Source: Dermatemys mawii | Lineage: Eukaryota > Chordata > Testudines > Dermatemydidae | Length of the DNA stretch: 64,000 bases | NCBI GenBank assembly: GCA_007922305.1 | Contig: ML677334.1 | Coordinates: forward strand, 15,581,764-15,645,763 | Direction of reading: 5' to 3' | In this document: positions 34,771 through 44,440 of the stretch, piece after piece | How positions within the stretch are numbered: position 1 is the stretch's first letter | Layout: each line of letters begins with the position of its first letter | Notes under the pieces: generated by a model | Database searches by the model: none | What the model was told of the DNA's origin: nothing | Seen by the model: only the letters and a program-made list of their open reading frames with translations | Translations under genes and position numbers: made by a program

Positions 34771-36164
34771 TTGACAGCAGCAGGTGATGGAACTCCAAAT
34801 ACCAGAACCCTTTTCACAGGCTAGCTTCCACCTCAATAGTTATATTGGCAGGGTTGGTGACCTGAGCTTGCAGTCACCAGAAGAGGAAAAATAGTGGGTG
34901 GTGGCCTGACGTCTGTGGCCAGAACTCAGCACTGGTGAGATGGGGACCATCTGGGAAGGGTGGGGTGCATGGGGATCCTGCATCCCAGACACAGCAACTA
35001 ACTTTTCCTTACTTTTGGATCCAGTTGAACATAAAATACAGAAGAAAGAGTCAGATCTTGCCCTCTAGATCCAAACTTTCCCAGTCCCAAGATATTTGAA
35101 TCCAGAATTCTGCCTAAAAGTGGGCATGGTGTTTGGCTAGTGGACCCAGGTAGTTCCACAGCTTCACAACACACAGGTATGATGCACTCCATGAATGTGA
35201 TCTCCAAATATTGTCCTCTCTTTTTTGCAGTTTAATCACACTGGTTCCACCACGTCTAAGTATCCTTATTAAGAAGGGGCAAGATTTGCCTTATATTGTA
35301 ACTTTCCCAAGATTAGGCTTAAGGGGCAAATCCTCCTCTTTACCCACTTGTGCTTTCTGGACTCAGAGGGAGGATTCCATTCAGCCCAATTACATACACA
35401 AGGGGGAGCCTCTGTGTCACATCCATCTACACAGGCTAGGCACAGGGATAAAGATTTGTCTCTATGTGCATTTTATACCATGTAATGGAAAGTACCTTGT
35501 AACTGTACACAAAACATCATTCTAAATAAGATGCTGTAATTATTCTCCTGAATTATTAAACATAGATACTGGGAACATCTGATCCTTTAGCATTTTTGTT
35601 GTTATTTTTTGAGCATTTTACTTTGATCTTTATACTGAAAATGGGACAAAATACAGTCTATCAAACTGTAAGCCCTTGGAATGCAGCATTTGGATCCAGA
35701 CCTCTGAATATGAATCAGTGCCTCCAGGTGATCCTCTGCTGGTGATCAAAGAAAAGGATTGATTTTACAGCTCTGGTTTGGTGTGACCAAAATCTCATGA
35801 GAACAGGTGATGGCAGTAATCCAAGATGGCAGCCTTCAATCAGTCTACTTAACCAGTGTTGACCCTCTACAAAATTTCTTTCAAATACATGTATTATCTC
35901 TCTCCATGCACTATACTTAAAGTACTCCAGAGTTTTCAGGAAATCCTTTTTTCTTCTTGACCCAGCTAATGTTCTGACTCTCAGGAAGAGGCACAGCATC
36001 CCATGATTATTTTTTTTCAAATCTCATATACTCCAAGCTGCTTTCCTAGTCTCCCCATATTAACAAATCCATTATGCAGATCACCAGCCAGTTCTAGACA
36101 TAACACTCAGGTGGACAATACTTCTAAATACACACAGCCCAATTCAGCACTGGATTCAGCTAGT
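34771..36164. other. Intergenic, nothing recognised
   Basis: No gene or bounded repeat seen. Confidence 0.45.
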
Positions 36165-36172
36165 CACCACAA

Positions 36173-36961
36173 GTGTTCTAATTTTTCCCACCCATATGCA
36201 GAATGAATTTTGTTAAGGGGACTGATATGGAGGTGATGTATGACAGATCACCTTCATATCGGTGCACCATAACAAAATTCATGTGTTTGGGGTGGTCCCA
36301 AGGAGTTTGGAGTGTGGAGGGGGCTCAGGACTGGGGCAGAGGGTTGGGGTGGGGAGTAGGGCTCCAGCTGGGGCTGAGGGATCTGGGCCGGGACCAGGGA
36401 TGAAGGGTTTGGAGTGGTGAAGGGTGCTACAGTGGGCAGAGAGGACTCCCCCATCTCTATCCACGCTGCAGCAATGGGCTGGGGGGAGAGAGGTGCCTTT
36501 CCCCACCATGGCAACTGTGGGTCTGGGGCCACAGGGTAGGGTCCCTCAGGTCCAGGCTGGGGATGGGTTCTGGGAGGGGCAACCCACAACAGGCCTGGGC
36601 CGGGCTGCCTGGGTTTGAGCAGGGCCACACCAGTCAAATTTAGGTCGCAGCTGGACTGTCACAGCTGGTCTGGTCCAGGCCACTCAGGCCAGGGCCACCC
36701 CAGCCGTGGCAGGGGCTGGGATGCGCTGCACAGTCCCGGCTGGGTTTGGACTGAGGTAGGGACACTCCAGTGACAACAGGTCTGGCTCTCAGCATAGTTC
36801 GGGCCAGGGGCAGGTTGGGGGCTAGGATAGGTTGGGGATAAGGGAGGGCACCCCTCCCCCTAGCTTCTTCAGGTCCCTGGTCTGGTTCCCTGAGCCCCTG
36901 AACGGCATTGAATAGGCTACTGTGTGGCCACGCGACCCCGCAACTTACAGAGAACTTAGGA
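36173..36961 (+). mobile_element. GC-rich hAT non-autonomous element
   Basis: Left end GTGTTCTAATTTTTCCC and right end CTTACAGAGAACTTAG are inverse-like. CACCACAA (36165..36172) and CACCACAC (36962..36969) form a 7-of-8 duplication. A near-perfect subterminal hairpin lies at 36202..36283. The GC-rich body supplies long meaningless open frames. Confidence 0.75.
36202..36283. repeat. Hairpin at the left end of the hAT element
   Basis: ATGAATTTTGTTA pairs with TAACAAAATTCAT (13 of 13), then after a small internal loop GATATGGAGGTGAT pairs with ATCACCTTCATATC (13 of 14). Confidence 0.85.
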
Positions 36962-36969
36962 CACCACAC

Positions 36970-37883
36970 AAATTACAGGATCTACTGGCTATCTTCCTGT
37001 TTTCTGCAGTGCTAATGATCCAAATCTGCCACCATTTGTTCTTATGCTGAGTTGCACTATATTTCCCTGTACAGTTGCTGAGTTATCTTTTTGACTGTCT
37101 ATGGTACAGTTAAGTCTCAGCTCTGATAATCACTCATTTCCATTCATCCTCTCAATGTCTAGTTTCACCTCCTACCAAAGGCCTCTTTATTAGAGGCTTT
37201 GTTGCTGTCTCGCTGCAGCTAGCCTCTCAAACTTCAGGATGACCTCTCAGAGTAGATCATGTGTGCATGTCACAAATAAATTTCATTCCTGTCTTGAGAT
37301 CTTACCAAGAATATGGCACCTTACTGTGAGCTGCTGTGGCCACAAGCCATTTCAAATGCAAATAATGATTTGCATTACCACAGCCCTTAATTAGGATGAA
37401 AGTAACCTGATTCTATCTTTGCAGTATAGCAATTATTATAAATTATTCTGTGCCATTGAGGGTAGCAAGTTTTTTCTTTTATTTCTTTAAATAGTGCTAA
37501 AGCTGGGATCATTTGACAAAACCTGCCCAGTGAACAAGTGCTAACCTTTGGAGAAGCCTAATTAAAATCAATGGAAAACTTAAATGGATAAAAATAGGGT
37601 AGCAAGGCAATTAAAAATGAAGACAATTCTCTAGAGACAAGTTTGCCACTGTCACTTACCATCAATTTAATTAAAGTGCCAAAAAAACCAGAAATATGAC
37701 CTACTGAGGAGACAAAATTTAGGCAAAAATGTGAAAGTTAAGGCAGACACACTAACCACAGGGTTGTAGACAAGGATTAGGCACCTGTGGCTTGATATAT
37801 TTGGCAAGGGATAGTTTGAGCTCTAAAACAAAAGCTTAGATTTGAACACCAACAACTTTTGTTATGACTCAAACTCCAAGGCT
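36970..37883. other. Intergenic, nothing recognised
   Basis: No gene or bounded repeat seen. Confidence 0.45.
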
Positions 37884-37895
37884 GACTCCTTTCCA

Positions 37896-38226
37896 AAAGC
37901 GACAGAGTCTTGTAGCACCTTATAGACTAACAGATCTTAGGGATCATAAGCTTTCATGGACGAGCCAAAAGCAGTTTCTTCTCTCTGTGTGTTCACACAT
38001 CCATATCAGCTGCGGGAAGTGGGCCTCACCCTCTGTGATTGAATTTACCTTGCTATCTTGCTTGCATATTTATACCTGCCTCTGGAGATTTCCACAACAG
38101 TCATCTGATAACGTGGGTCTTAGCCCATGAAAGCTTATGATCCCTAAGATCTGTTAGTCTATAAGGTGCTAAAAGACTCTGTCGCTTTTGCAGATCCAGA
38201 CTAACATGGCTACCCCTCTGATACTA
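37896..38226. mobile_element. Penelope-like insertion with 12-bp duplication
   Basis: GACTCCTTTCCA is repeated exactly at 37884..37895 and 38227..38238. The left arm (AAAGCGACAGAGTCTTGTAG) is the inverse of the right-arm tail, the body repeats the sequence of 30518..31726, and it ends CTACCCCTCTGATA, the inverse of that insert's start. The + hammerhead core near 38105 has CTGATAA in place of CTGATGA, with GAAA kept. Confidence 0.85.
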
Positions 38227-38301
38227 GACTCCTTTCCAACAGACATCCCTTATTCTTCCCAATTATTTGTTGTGTCCCCAACACATGGTCTCATGCTTTT
38301 C

Positions 38302-38320
38302 TAAGGCCTGGTCTTCACTA
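38302..38320. repeat. Element 2 target duplication and terminal inverted repeat (left in window)
   Basis: TAA then GGCCTGGTCTTCACTA. Just inside lie repeated GTCGAC and ATCGATTT words (38329..38425). Confidence 0.9.
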
Positions 38321-38704
38321 TGACTTACAGTCGACTTCAGCGACGTTAAGTCGACATAAACGTGCACCCGTCCTCACATGGCCGCCATTTCCATCGATTT
38401 AAAGGGCCCTTAAAATCGATTTCTGTATTGCTCTCTGACCAGGGGAGTAGCGCTGAAATCAACGTCTCTGGGTCAACTGTGGCTTAGTGAGGATGCATGT
38501 GGACTTTATTGGCCTCCGGGAGCTGTCCCACAGTGCTCCATTGTGACCGCTCTGGACAGCACTCACAATGCTCCACTGTGACCGCTCTGGACAGCACTCT
38601 CAACTCGCTGCTCTGGCCAGGTAGACAGGAAAAGCCCTGGGAACATTTGAATTTCATTTCCTGTTTGGCCAGTGTGGCAAGCTCACCTGCACAGGACACT
38701 CACC

Positions 38705-40468
38705 ATGCAGAGCTCCTCAGAACAAGGCACCATGCAGAGCTCATCAGCACAGGAGATCAACCAGAGCAAAAGAACTCCAGCATGGTCCACACAGGAGGTG
38801 TTGGATCTCATCACTATCTGGGGAGAGGAATCTGTGATGGCAGAACTCCTTTACAACAAACGGAATGCCAACACATTTGCCAGAGTTTCCAAAGCCATGC
38901 TGGGTAGGGGCCACAGCAGGGACGCACAACAGTGTTGTGTGAAAATTAAGGAGCCGATGGGGTAGTCATGAGGCATGAGGATTTGGATGATAATGAAGCT
39001 GATGAAGGAGATGATACCAGGCAGCAGCAGGCAAGTGGAGAGACCCTGTTCCCAGACAGCCAGGACCTGTTTATCACCCTGGAGTCAATACCCTCTCAAC
39101 CCTCCCAAGGTGGTATCCCAGAACCAGATGTCGGTGAAGGGACCTCTGGTGAGTGTGGGATAAGATAAGGCATGATTTAAAAGGAAGCATTTATTAATGA
39201 TTAACTAGCCCTGAGGACTTGAAATGCATGCATGGCTAGTACAGCTACTGGAAAAGTCTGTTAACATTTTTGGGGATGGAGCGCAAATCCTCCAGGGTCG
39301 TTTCCATGAAGCTATCCTGCAGATACTGTAGAAGCCTTTGCAGGAGGTTTCCCGGGAAGAGCAGCCTTATTTCGTCCTCCATGGTAGGACACTTTCCTAT
39401 GCTAGGCTGGTAGCAAGTACTCTGGTATCATAGCATGACAAAGCATGGTAGCATATGGCCCCGGGGCTTGCTGACATTCCAGCAACATCCGTTCTTTATC
39501 TCTCTGTGTAATCCTCAGCAGAGTGATATTGTTCATGGTAGCCTGTTAGAAATATGGGACTGTAAGTAAGGACACAGTCATTTGGGAACCACTGGGCTGC
39601 GCATATATGTGTCTGTAAAGAAACCCTCCCCACATTATCCCAAGCAGCATGTGTGTTTGGCGGGGTGGGGGTGGGGGTGGGTGATCTGGTTAGTATGGAA
39701 AAGGGGAGCACTGCTGTAAAGATTGTTGAACAAACTGAAAGACTATGGCTTACTATGGCCGCCTGCATGGTGAGTTCTGTTGCCTGGCCCTGTGTGTCTG
39801 ATGTCTCTATATGAAAGCTACAGCCACTCAATTTAAGGTGCAAAATGCGACCTTGTACAGAAAGCATATGTGCTTTGTGAATACTTTGTTTCACCATGAA
39901 AGACTATTCCCATTGTGCTTACAATGTATCTTTCTTATAACCTTGTCTTCGATCTTTCATCCTGCCTTCAGCTGCCACTAATGTCTCCGTCCTCCCGCTA
40001 TCATGTCTGTCGCAGAGGCAAGCGCAGATAAGAAAGAGGAGAAAAAAGACACGGGATGAGATGTTTTCTGAACTTATGGATTCCTCCCGCACTGAAGGAG
40101 CTCACCAGCGTGCATGGAAAAAAAACATTTTTAGAGTCCCAGAATACATGAAGGAAAAGCCTTTTAGAGTCCAGGGCAGCAGTAGCAGCACGGGAGGAAA
40201 GATGGCAGGAGCACAAAGAAAGGAGAATGGATGTAATGCTGCAGATAATGGAGGATCAAAGTGACATGCTCCGGTGTCTGTTGGAGCTTCAGCAGAACCA
40301 AAGATCACCTCTACAGCCCCGTCTAACCACCTCCCCAAGTTCCATTGCCTCCCCACCCAGATGCAGGGTGAGAACACGGGGCAGGGGGAGAGGCTCCGGG
40401 GACCGACCGACTCTACCCCACAATACAGCACAAGCAGCAGAAGGCTGAGTTTATCACAAAAGTTTTAA
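38705..40468 (+). pseudogene. Trihelix (Myb/SANT-like) accessory gene of element 2, two exons, broken
   Basis: Exon 1 starts at the ATG at 38705 and reads through PAWSTQEVLDLITIWGEESV and SKAMLGRGHSRDAQQCCVKIKE. A deletion then removes the end of the trihelix domain and shifts the frame. The acidic segment resumes at about 38977 (DLDDNEADEGDD ... PDSQDLF) and stops at a good donor, CTCTG/GTGAGT (intron from 39149). The acceptor TGCCTTCAG ends at 39971. Exon 2 gives TRDEMFSELMDSSRTEGAHQ, changes frame near 40130..40226, continues as IMEDQSDMLRCLLELQQNQ, changes back, and ends RRLSLSQKF at 40468. ATTAAA at 40580 may be its polyadenylation signal. The domain that would bind DNA is damaged, so this copy cannot supply the partner for its own transposase. 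Confidence 0.85.
39245..39542 (-). pseudogene. Third Harbinger reading frame, element 2 copy
   Basis: On - an acceptor TTTCTAACAG ends at 39543; the exon begins GCTACC and an ATG at 39536 in a good initiation context. It reads MNNITLLRITQRDKERMLLE, then QAPGPYATMLCHAMIPEYLL, PA and a stop at 39404..39402. One frame over it continues EDEIRLLFPGNLLQRLLQYL, then DSFMETTLEDLRS and NVNRLFQ to the TAG at 39245. The blocks LLR.T, PGPYA..L..AM.P, PGNL and ETxEDL/ETFEEI align with the element 1 copy in order, with the same acceptor phase and nearly the same length. It lies antisense inside the intron of the trihelix gene. Function unknown. Confidence 0.6.
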
Positions 40469-40579
40469 AATGTGCTGTGTCTTTGTCCCCACCTCCTCTC
40501 ATCCACCACCCCGACTGCTGATTTTCCTCCTCACCCACCCTCTCTTGGCTACCTTGCCAGTCTGTGTTTGTGAGGAGTC

Positions 40580-40585
40580 ATTAAA
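40580..40585 (+). promoter_or_regulatory. Possible polyadenylation signal of the element 2 trihelix gene
   Basis: ATTAAA, 112 bases after the stop at 40468. Confidence 0.4.
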
Positions 40586-40611
40586 GAATGCATGCTTTTT
40601 ACAAAACTGAA

Positions 40612-40617
40612 TTTATT
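40612..40617 (-). promoter_or_regulatory. Possible polyadenylation signal of the element 2 transposase
   Basis: AATAAA on -, about 115 bases past the stop. The two convergent genes would share about 30 bases of 3' end. Confidence 0.5.
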
Positions 40618-40676
40618 TCCTTTGCAAGCATGGTGGGACGGGGGGAAGATGGTTCAAGGGTGGCAGAATTAATGAT

Positions 40677-40767
40677 GAGCAGAGCAAGGGAGCGGGTTTT
40701 CAACAGTTCTATGGGGCTGGAGGGCATCACGCTTAACGCTGAGCAGAGTAAGGGAGTGGGTTTTCAA
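40677..40767. repeat. 27-bp direct repeat at the transposase 3' end
   Basis: GAGCAGAGYAAGGGAGYGGG plus TTTTCAA occurs at 40677..40703 and 40741..40767, 64 bases apart. The second copy overlaps the last codons of the transposase. Confidence 0.8.
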
Positions 40768-42058
40768 TGGCACTTTGGGCAGTCACAAAACTGGTTCTCA
40801 GAGCTTCCCTGAGGCGCAGCGCCTCCTGGTGAGCTCTTATACATGCCCTGGTGTCTGGCTGCTTGTAAGTAGTGGACAGGACATTTGCCTCTGCCTCCCA
40901 CCCTGCCATAAACGTTTCCCCTTTGCTCTCACAGAGATTGTGGAGCACACAGCAAGCAGCAATAACAATGGGCACATTTCTTTTGCTGAGGTCTGAGCGA
41001 GTAAGTAACGTTCGCCACCTCACTTTCAGACGGCCAAATGTGCACTCTACCACCATTCTGCACTTGCTCAGCCTGTGGTTGAACAGTTCCTGACTCCTGT
41101 CCAGGGATCTCGTGTATGGCTTCATAAGCCAGGGCATTAAGGGGTAGGCTGGGTCCCCAAGGATAACGACTGGCATTTCAACACCCCTCACGGTAATTTT
41201 CTGGTCTGGGAAGAAAGTCCCTTGCTCCAGCTGTCTAAAAATCCTAGAGTTCCTGAACAGACGAGCGTCATGAACCTTTCCCGGCCATCCCACGTAGATG
41301 TTGGTGAAACATCCCTTGTGGTCAACCAGTGCTTGCATGATCATTAAGCAATATCTCCTGTGGTTTCTGTACTCTCTGGCCTCGTTGTCTGGTGCCAAGA
41401 TAGGGATACGAGTCCCATCTATAGCCCCCCCACAGTTAGGGAATCCCATCGCGGCAAAGCCATCTACTGTAGCCTGCATGTTTCCCAAGCACACAACCCC
41501 GGATAGCAGCAGATCAATGATTGCCCTGGTTACTTGCATCACAGCAGCCCCCACTGTAGATTTACCCACTCCAAATTGATTCGCAACTGACCAGTAGCTG
41601 TCTGGCGTTGCAAGCTTCCAGAGGGCTATCGCCACTCGCTTCTGAACTGTGAGGGCTGCTCTCATTTTGGTATTCTTGCGCTGGAGGGCAGGGGAAAGCA
41701 AGTCACAAAGTTCCAGGAACATGCCCTTTCCAATGCAAAAGTTTCTGAGCCACTGCGAGTCATCCCAGACCCGCAGCACTATGCGATCCCACCAGTCAGT
41801 GCTTGTTTCCCTAGCCCAGATTTGGCAGTCCATAGCATGAGCCTGCCCCATTGCCATCAAAATTGCTAGACTGTCGGACTCCTTACTTTCAAAAAAGTCA
41901 GTGTCCACGTGCACGTCCTCATCACTGTCATCAGTCTCCTGATAGCGCAGTCGTCTCCTGATCACCTTCTTGTGCATACGATGCAGTATAAAGTCCACAA
42001 CAATGCGTGAGGTATTCACAACGGCCATTACTGCAGCGGTTACCTGAGCAGGCTCCAT
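40733..42058 (-). CDS. Harbinger (HARBI1-like) DDE transposase, 441 aa, open
   Basis: The cut-and-paste nuclease of element 2, expected to act in the nucleus with the trihelix partner. Single frame from the ATG at 42058 to the TAA at 40733. In order: an N-terminal basic patch (KKVIRRRLRYQ, about 30-40), an acidic stretch (ETDDSDEDVHVDTD, 41-54), the W-rich block STDWWDRIVLRVWDD (86-100), and a helix-turn-helix (DSYWSVANQFGVGKSTV, 153-169). Then the catalytic residues: D214 in AIDGTRIPI, D302 in LGDPAYPLMPW, E338 in VECTFGRLKVRWR. D302 and E338 are 35 residues apart, the DD35E spacing of the superfamily. Length is usual for an autonomous Harbinger enzyme. No frameshift or stop, in contrast to every other gene here. 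Whether it is transcribed cannot be told from sequence. Confidence 0.93.
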   Translation of the reverse strand: MEPAQVTAAVMAVVNTSRIVVDFILHRMHKKVIRRRLRYQETDDSDEDVHVDTDFFESKESDSLAILMAMGQAHAMDCQIWARETSTDWWDRIVLRVWDDSQWLRNFCIGKGMFLELCDLLSPALQRKNTKMRAALTVQKRVAIALWKLATPDSYWSVANQFGVGKSTVGAAVMQVTRAIIDLLLSGVVCLGNMQATVDGFAAMGFPNCGGAIDGTRIPILAPDNEAREYRNHRRYCLMIMQALVDHKGCFTNIYVGWPGKVHDARLFRNSRIFRQLEQGTFFPDQKITVRGVEMPVVILGDPAYPLMPWLMKPYTRSLDRSQELFNHRLSKCRMVVECTFGRLKVRWRTLLTRSDLSKRNVPIVIAACCVLHNLCESKGETFMAGWEAEANVLSTTYKQPDTRACIRAHQEALRLREALRTSFVTAQSAIENPLPYSAQR

Positions 42059-42384
42059 GCTTGCACTGCGATGGTGTCAGCATGGAAAAAGGGCACAAAA
42101 TAACTGTTTGCAGTTGCTTTCACGGAGGGAGGAGCACGGCGGGGGGGGGGGGAGGGGTTAGGGAATGGAGAAAGCTACCCACAATGCACTGCATGAAATG
42201 GTGCCTGCTGGGGACTCCGGGATCTGTGGGATAGCTACCCACAGTGCACCACTCGCTATGTCGATGCTTTCCACAGTACTGTGGATGAACGCTGCCGACT
42301 TGCTGTGTTTTGTGGGGACGCACAAAATCGACCTTATACACTCTGCTTTAAAAAATCGACTGCAAGGTAATCGACCTAAGTTTG

Positions 42385-42403
42385 TAGTGAAGACATACCC
42401 TAA
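42385..42403. repeat. Element 2 terminal inverted repeat and target duplication (right in window)
   Basis: TAGTGAAGACATACCC then TAA. Just inside lie AATCGACC, AATCGACTG and AATCGACC (42328..42377), the counterpart of the words at the other end. Confidence 0.9.
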
Positions 42404-44335
42404 ATGTGGTACTTCAGTAAACCTGATTAGAAAGCCTGTGAGTTTCAATTGTGGAATTTCTGTATATTTTTTCTATGGATGAAGGCAGAGTTTTTCATAA
42501 GTTCAGCTCCATAGAGGAGGCTACAGCTCATTACTTCCTCCACGATCTGCAAGGGCAATGTCTATCTTTCCAAGAGACTCCATGCCTCTGCAACTCTCCA
42601 AGCACTTCTGTCCCCAGGACACCTATGTGTGGAAGAATGAGACAAGTAATTCTATAATGCAAAGGGGACCTACAAAAAATAATGAGGGCTGGATGCAAAG
42701 TAACTTGTGCATGGTCCAGAGGTTGGGTGTGGTGGTAGAACAAGCTGAACAGAGCAACCACCCCCCCATATTTCTATATTGTCCCAACTTCTGAATCTGA
42801 ATCTTCAAGGAGATCACAAAGCAAAGATGGGAGATATATGACATGGAACTGATACTCCCTTTTCCATGCTAACCCTAGCATAGATCCTTGGATTTTAGTT
42901 TTCTTCCAGTCATGGAAGCAGAGGACAGTCTGGCATCCTTAGTTATCATTTGCTTTATTCCCTTTCAGTTTTCTTTGTTTGTGCCTGTCAATGTAACAAA
43001 GCCTTTAGTGACATTCCTCATTGCTTCCAGTTTCCATCCTCTGTCTCTGATGGTCACACTCAGAAATGTACCATGAAGAAAGAAGAATGAAGAAAATTGC
43101 ATGTAGAATGGAATCTTAGCAGAGACCTAATTCAGAACATTGCATTACTCTGTGGGTTTGGCCTTGTTTCAGTGCTCTGAAGTTCAGGTTCATCTAGCAT
43201 AGTACTGCTGTCTCACTATTTATTCCTAGCTTAAAGGGAGAAAGAAAATGAGACTGGATGCTTTTGCAAATGAGCTAGAGGGGGCTATTTGTTAACCAAA
43301 TATCTCACTATATCTTTATTTATTGACACTTTAAATAAGTCAAAACAGGCAGAAGCACTGTCTCACCTTCAGGACATTCATTCCGACATAGCAACATTAA
43401 CCTTGTTACCTTCACATTGAGTTATTATACAATGACATATATGTATAATTCTTCATCTAGTCCTGGTTGCTGTGACTTATGTTTTCAGCTGGAAAAAAGG
43501 TTCAGTAGATGGAATTCAGATAGGTTCAATAGATGGAATTCAGCTTACTAATTATTATTAATAATTCTTTGCATGTAATAATGCAATTAAGGGTAATAAT
43601 AATAGTAAAAAACTAATAGCCTAGTTAAAAGAAAATCATCCCCATTGTGTTTCGAATGGAGGGAATCACTCTGGATTTGATCCCTCCAGAGTGTTAAAAT
43701 TAGAGAGTATAGTTAGTTTTAACCCCGATATACAATTATTGGAGTACAAAGGGGTGTGAGGATATATGCATTGTTTCGTTAAATAAAATAAAATAATAAT
43801 AATAATAAAGCAGACAGGACTGAGGGCCTGCATATGGGCCTGGGATCAGCTAGCTAAATGCAGCTAAATCTCCAAATTGGCCAGATCACCTAATTGGCTG
43901 AGTGGTTTTTGCCAGGACTCTTAAATCCAGTAGCAGCACTTGGTCTGCAGTAGCTCAACACACTTGCCTGAAGCAGTGGTTTCTCCTGTATCTGCCTTAT
44001 TGTCAGCATTGTTAGGCATTCCTGTCCTCCCTTTGCTCTGTCCCAGACTTCCTTCTGGTTCCTGACTCTGGATCTTACCACTAGGGTCTGACTGCTCATG
44101 TCCTGGTCTGTGACAATAACTGAGGCAACAGAAGTGCATTCCTGGCAGATACTTTGAAGTGAAGAAGAAAAGAGAGCGAGGATTATGGTAGTTTTAGGGA
44201 TAATCCTGTTTTCCTAATTCTAATCAAGATCCTTGTTCAATGGTAAAAATGAGATGCCCTTTCTGTGATTCTTCACCATTGTCACATGATAAGTGTTGGG
44301 CACTTACAGAACATTTGTTAGTTGCATTGTGGTAG
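42404..44335. other. Intergenic
   Basis: A short (AAT)n run near 43785..43808 and a small tandem (TTCARTAGATGGAATTCAG, twice) at 43501..43543. No gene seen. Confidence 0.5.
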
Positions 44336-44440
44336 CATTTTGGATCCCCAGTCATGGACCAGGAATCCATTGTACTAGGTGCTGTAGAAACACACAACAA
44401 AGAGACAGTCCCTTTCCTCCAGAAATGGTATTGCTTATCT
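44336..44440 (+). repeat. SINE fragment
   Basis: CATGGACCAGGAATCCATTG, then GTACTAGGTGCTGTAGAAAC and GAGACAGTCCCTTTCC: a tRNA-tail-type repeat also seen at 45045 and 61160. Confidence 0.6.

Larger units (their letters stand above)
38305..42400 (-). mobile_element. Full-length PIF/Harbinger DNA transposon (element 2)
   Basis: TAA flanks both sides (38302..38304, 42401..42403). The ends GGCCTGGTCTTCACTA and, inverted, GGGTATGTCTTCACTA match at 12 of 16. 4096 bp, orientation by the transposase. Same three-gene layout as element 1 but a different subfamily. The transposase frame is whole, the trihelix gene has an internal deletion and frameshifts, and the third frame has one frameshift and a stop. 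Confidence 0.95.

Noticed and set aside
36254..36969. Frames of 76-127 codons, proline-rich
   Set aside because: Same reason: the GC-rich body of the hAT element at 36173..36961.
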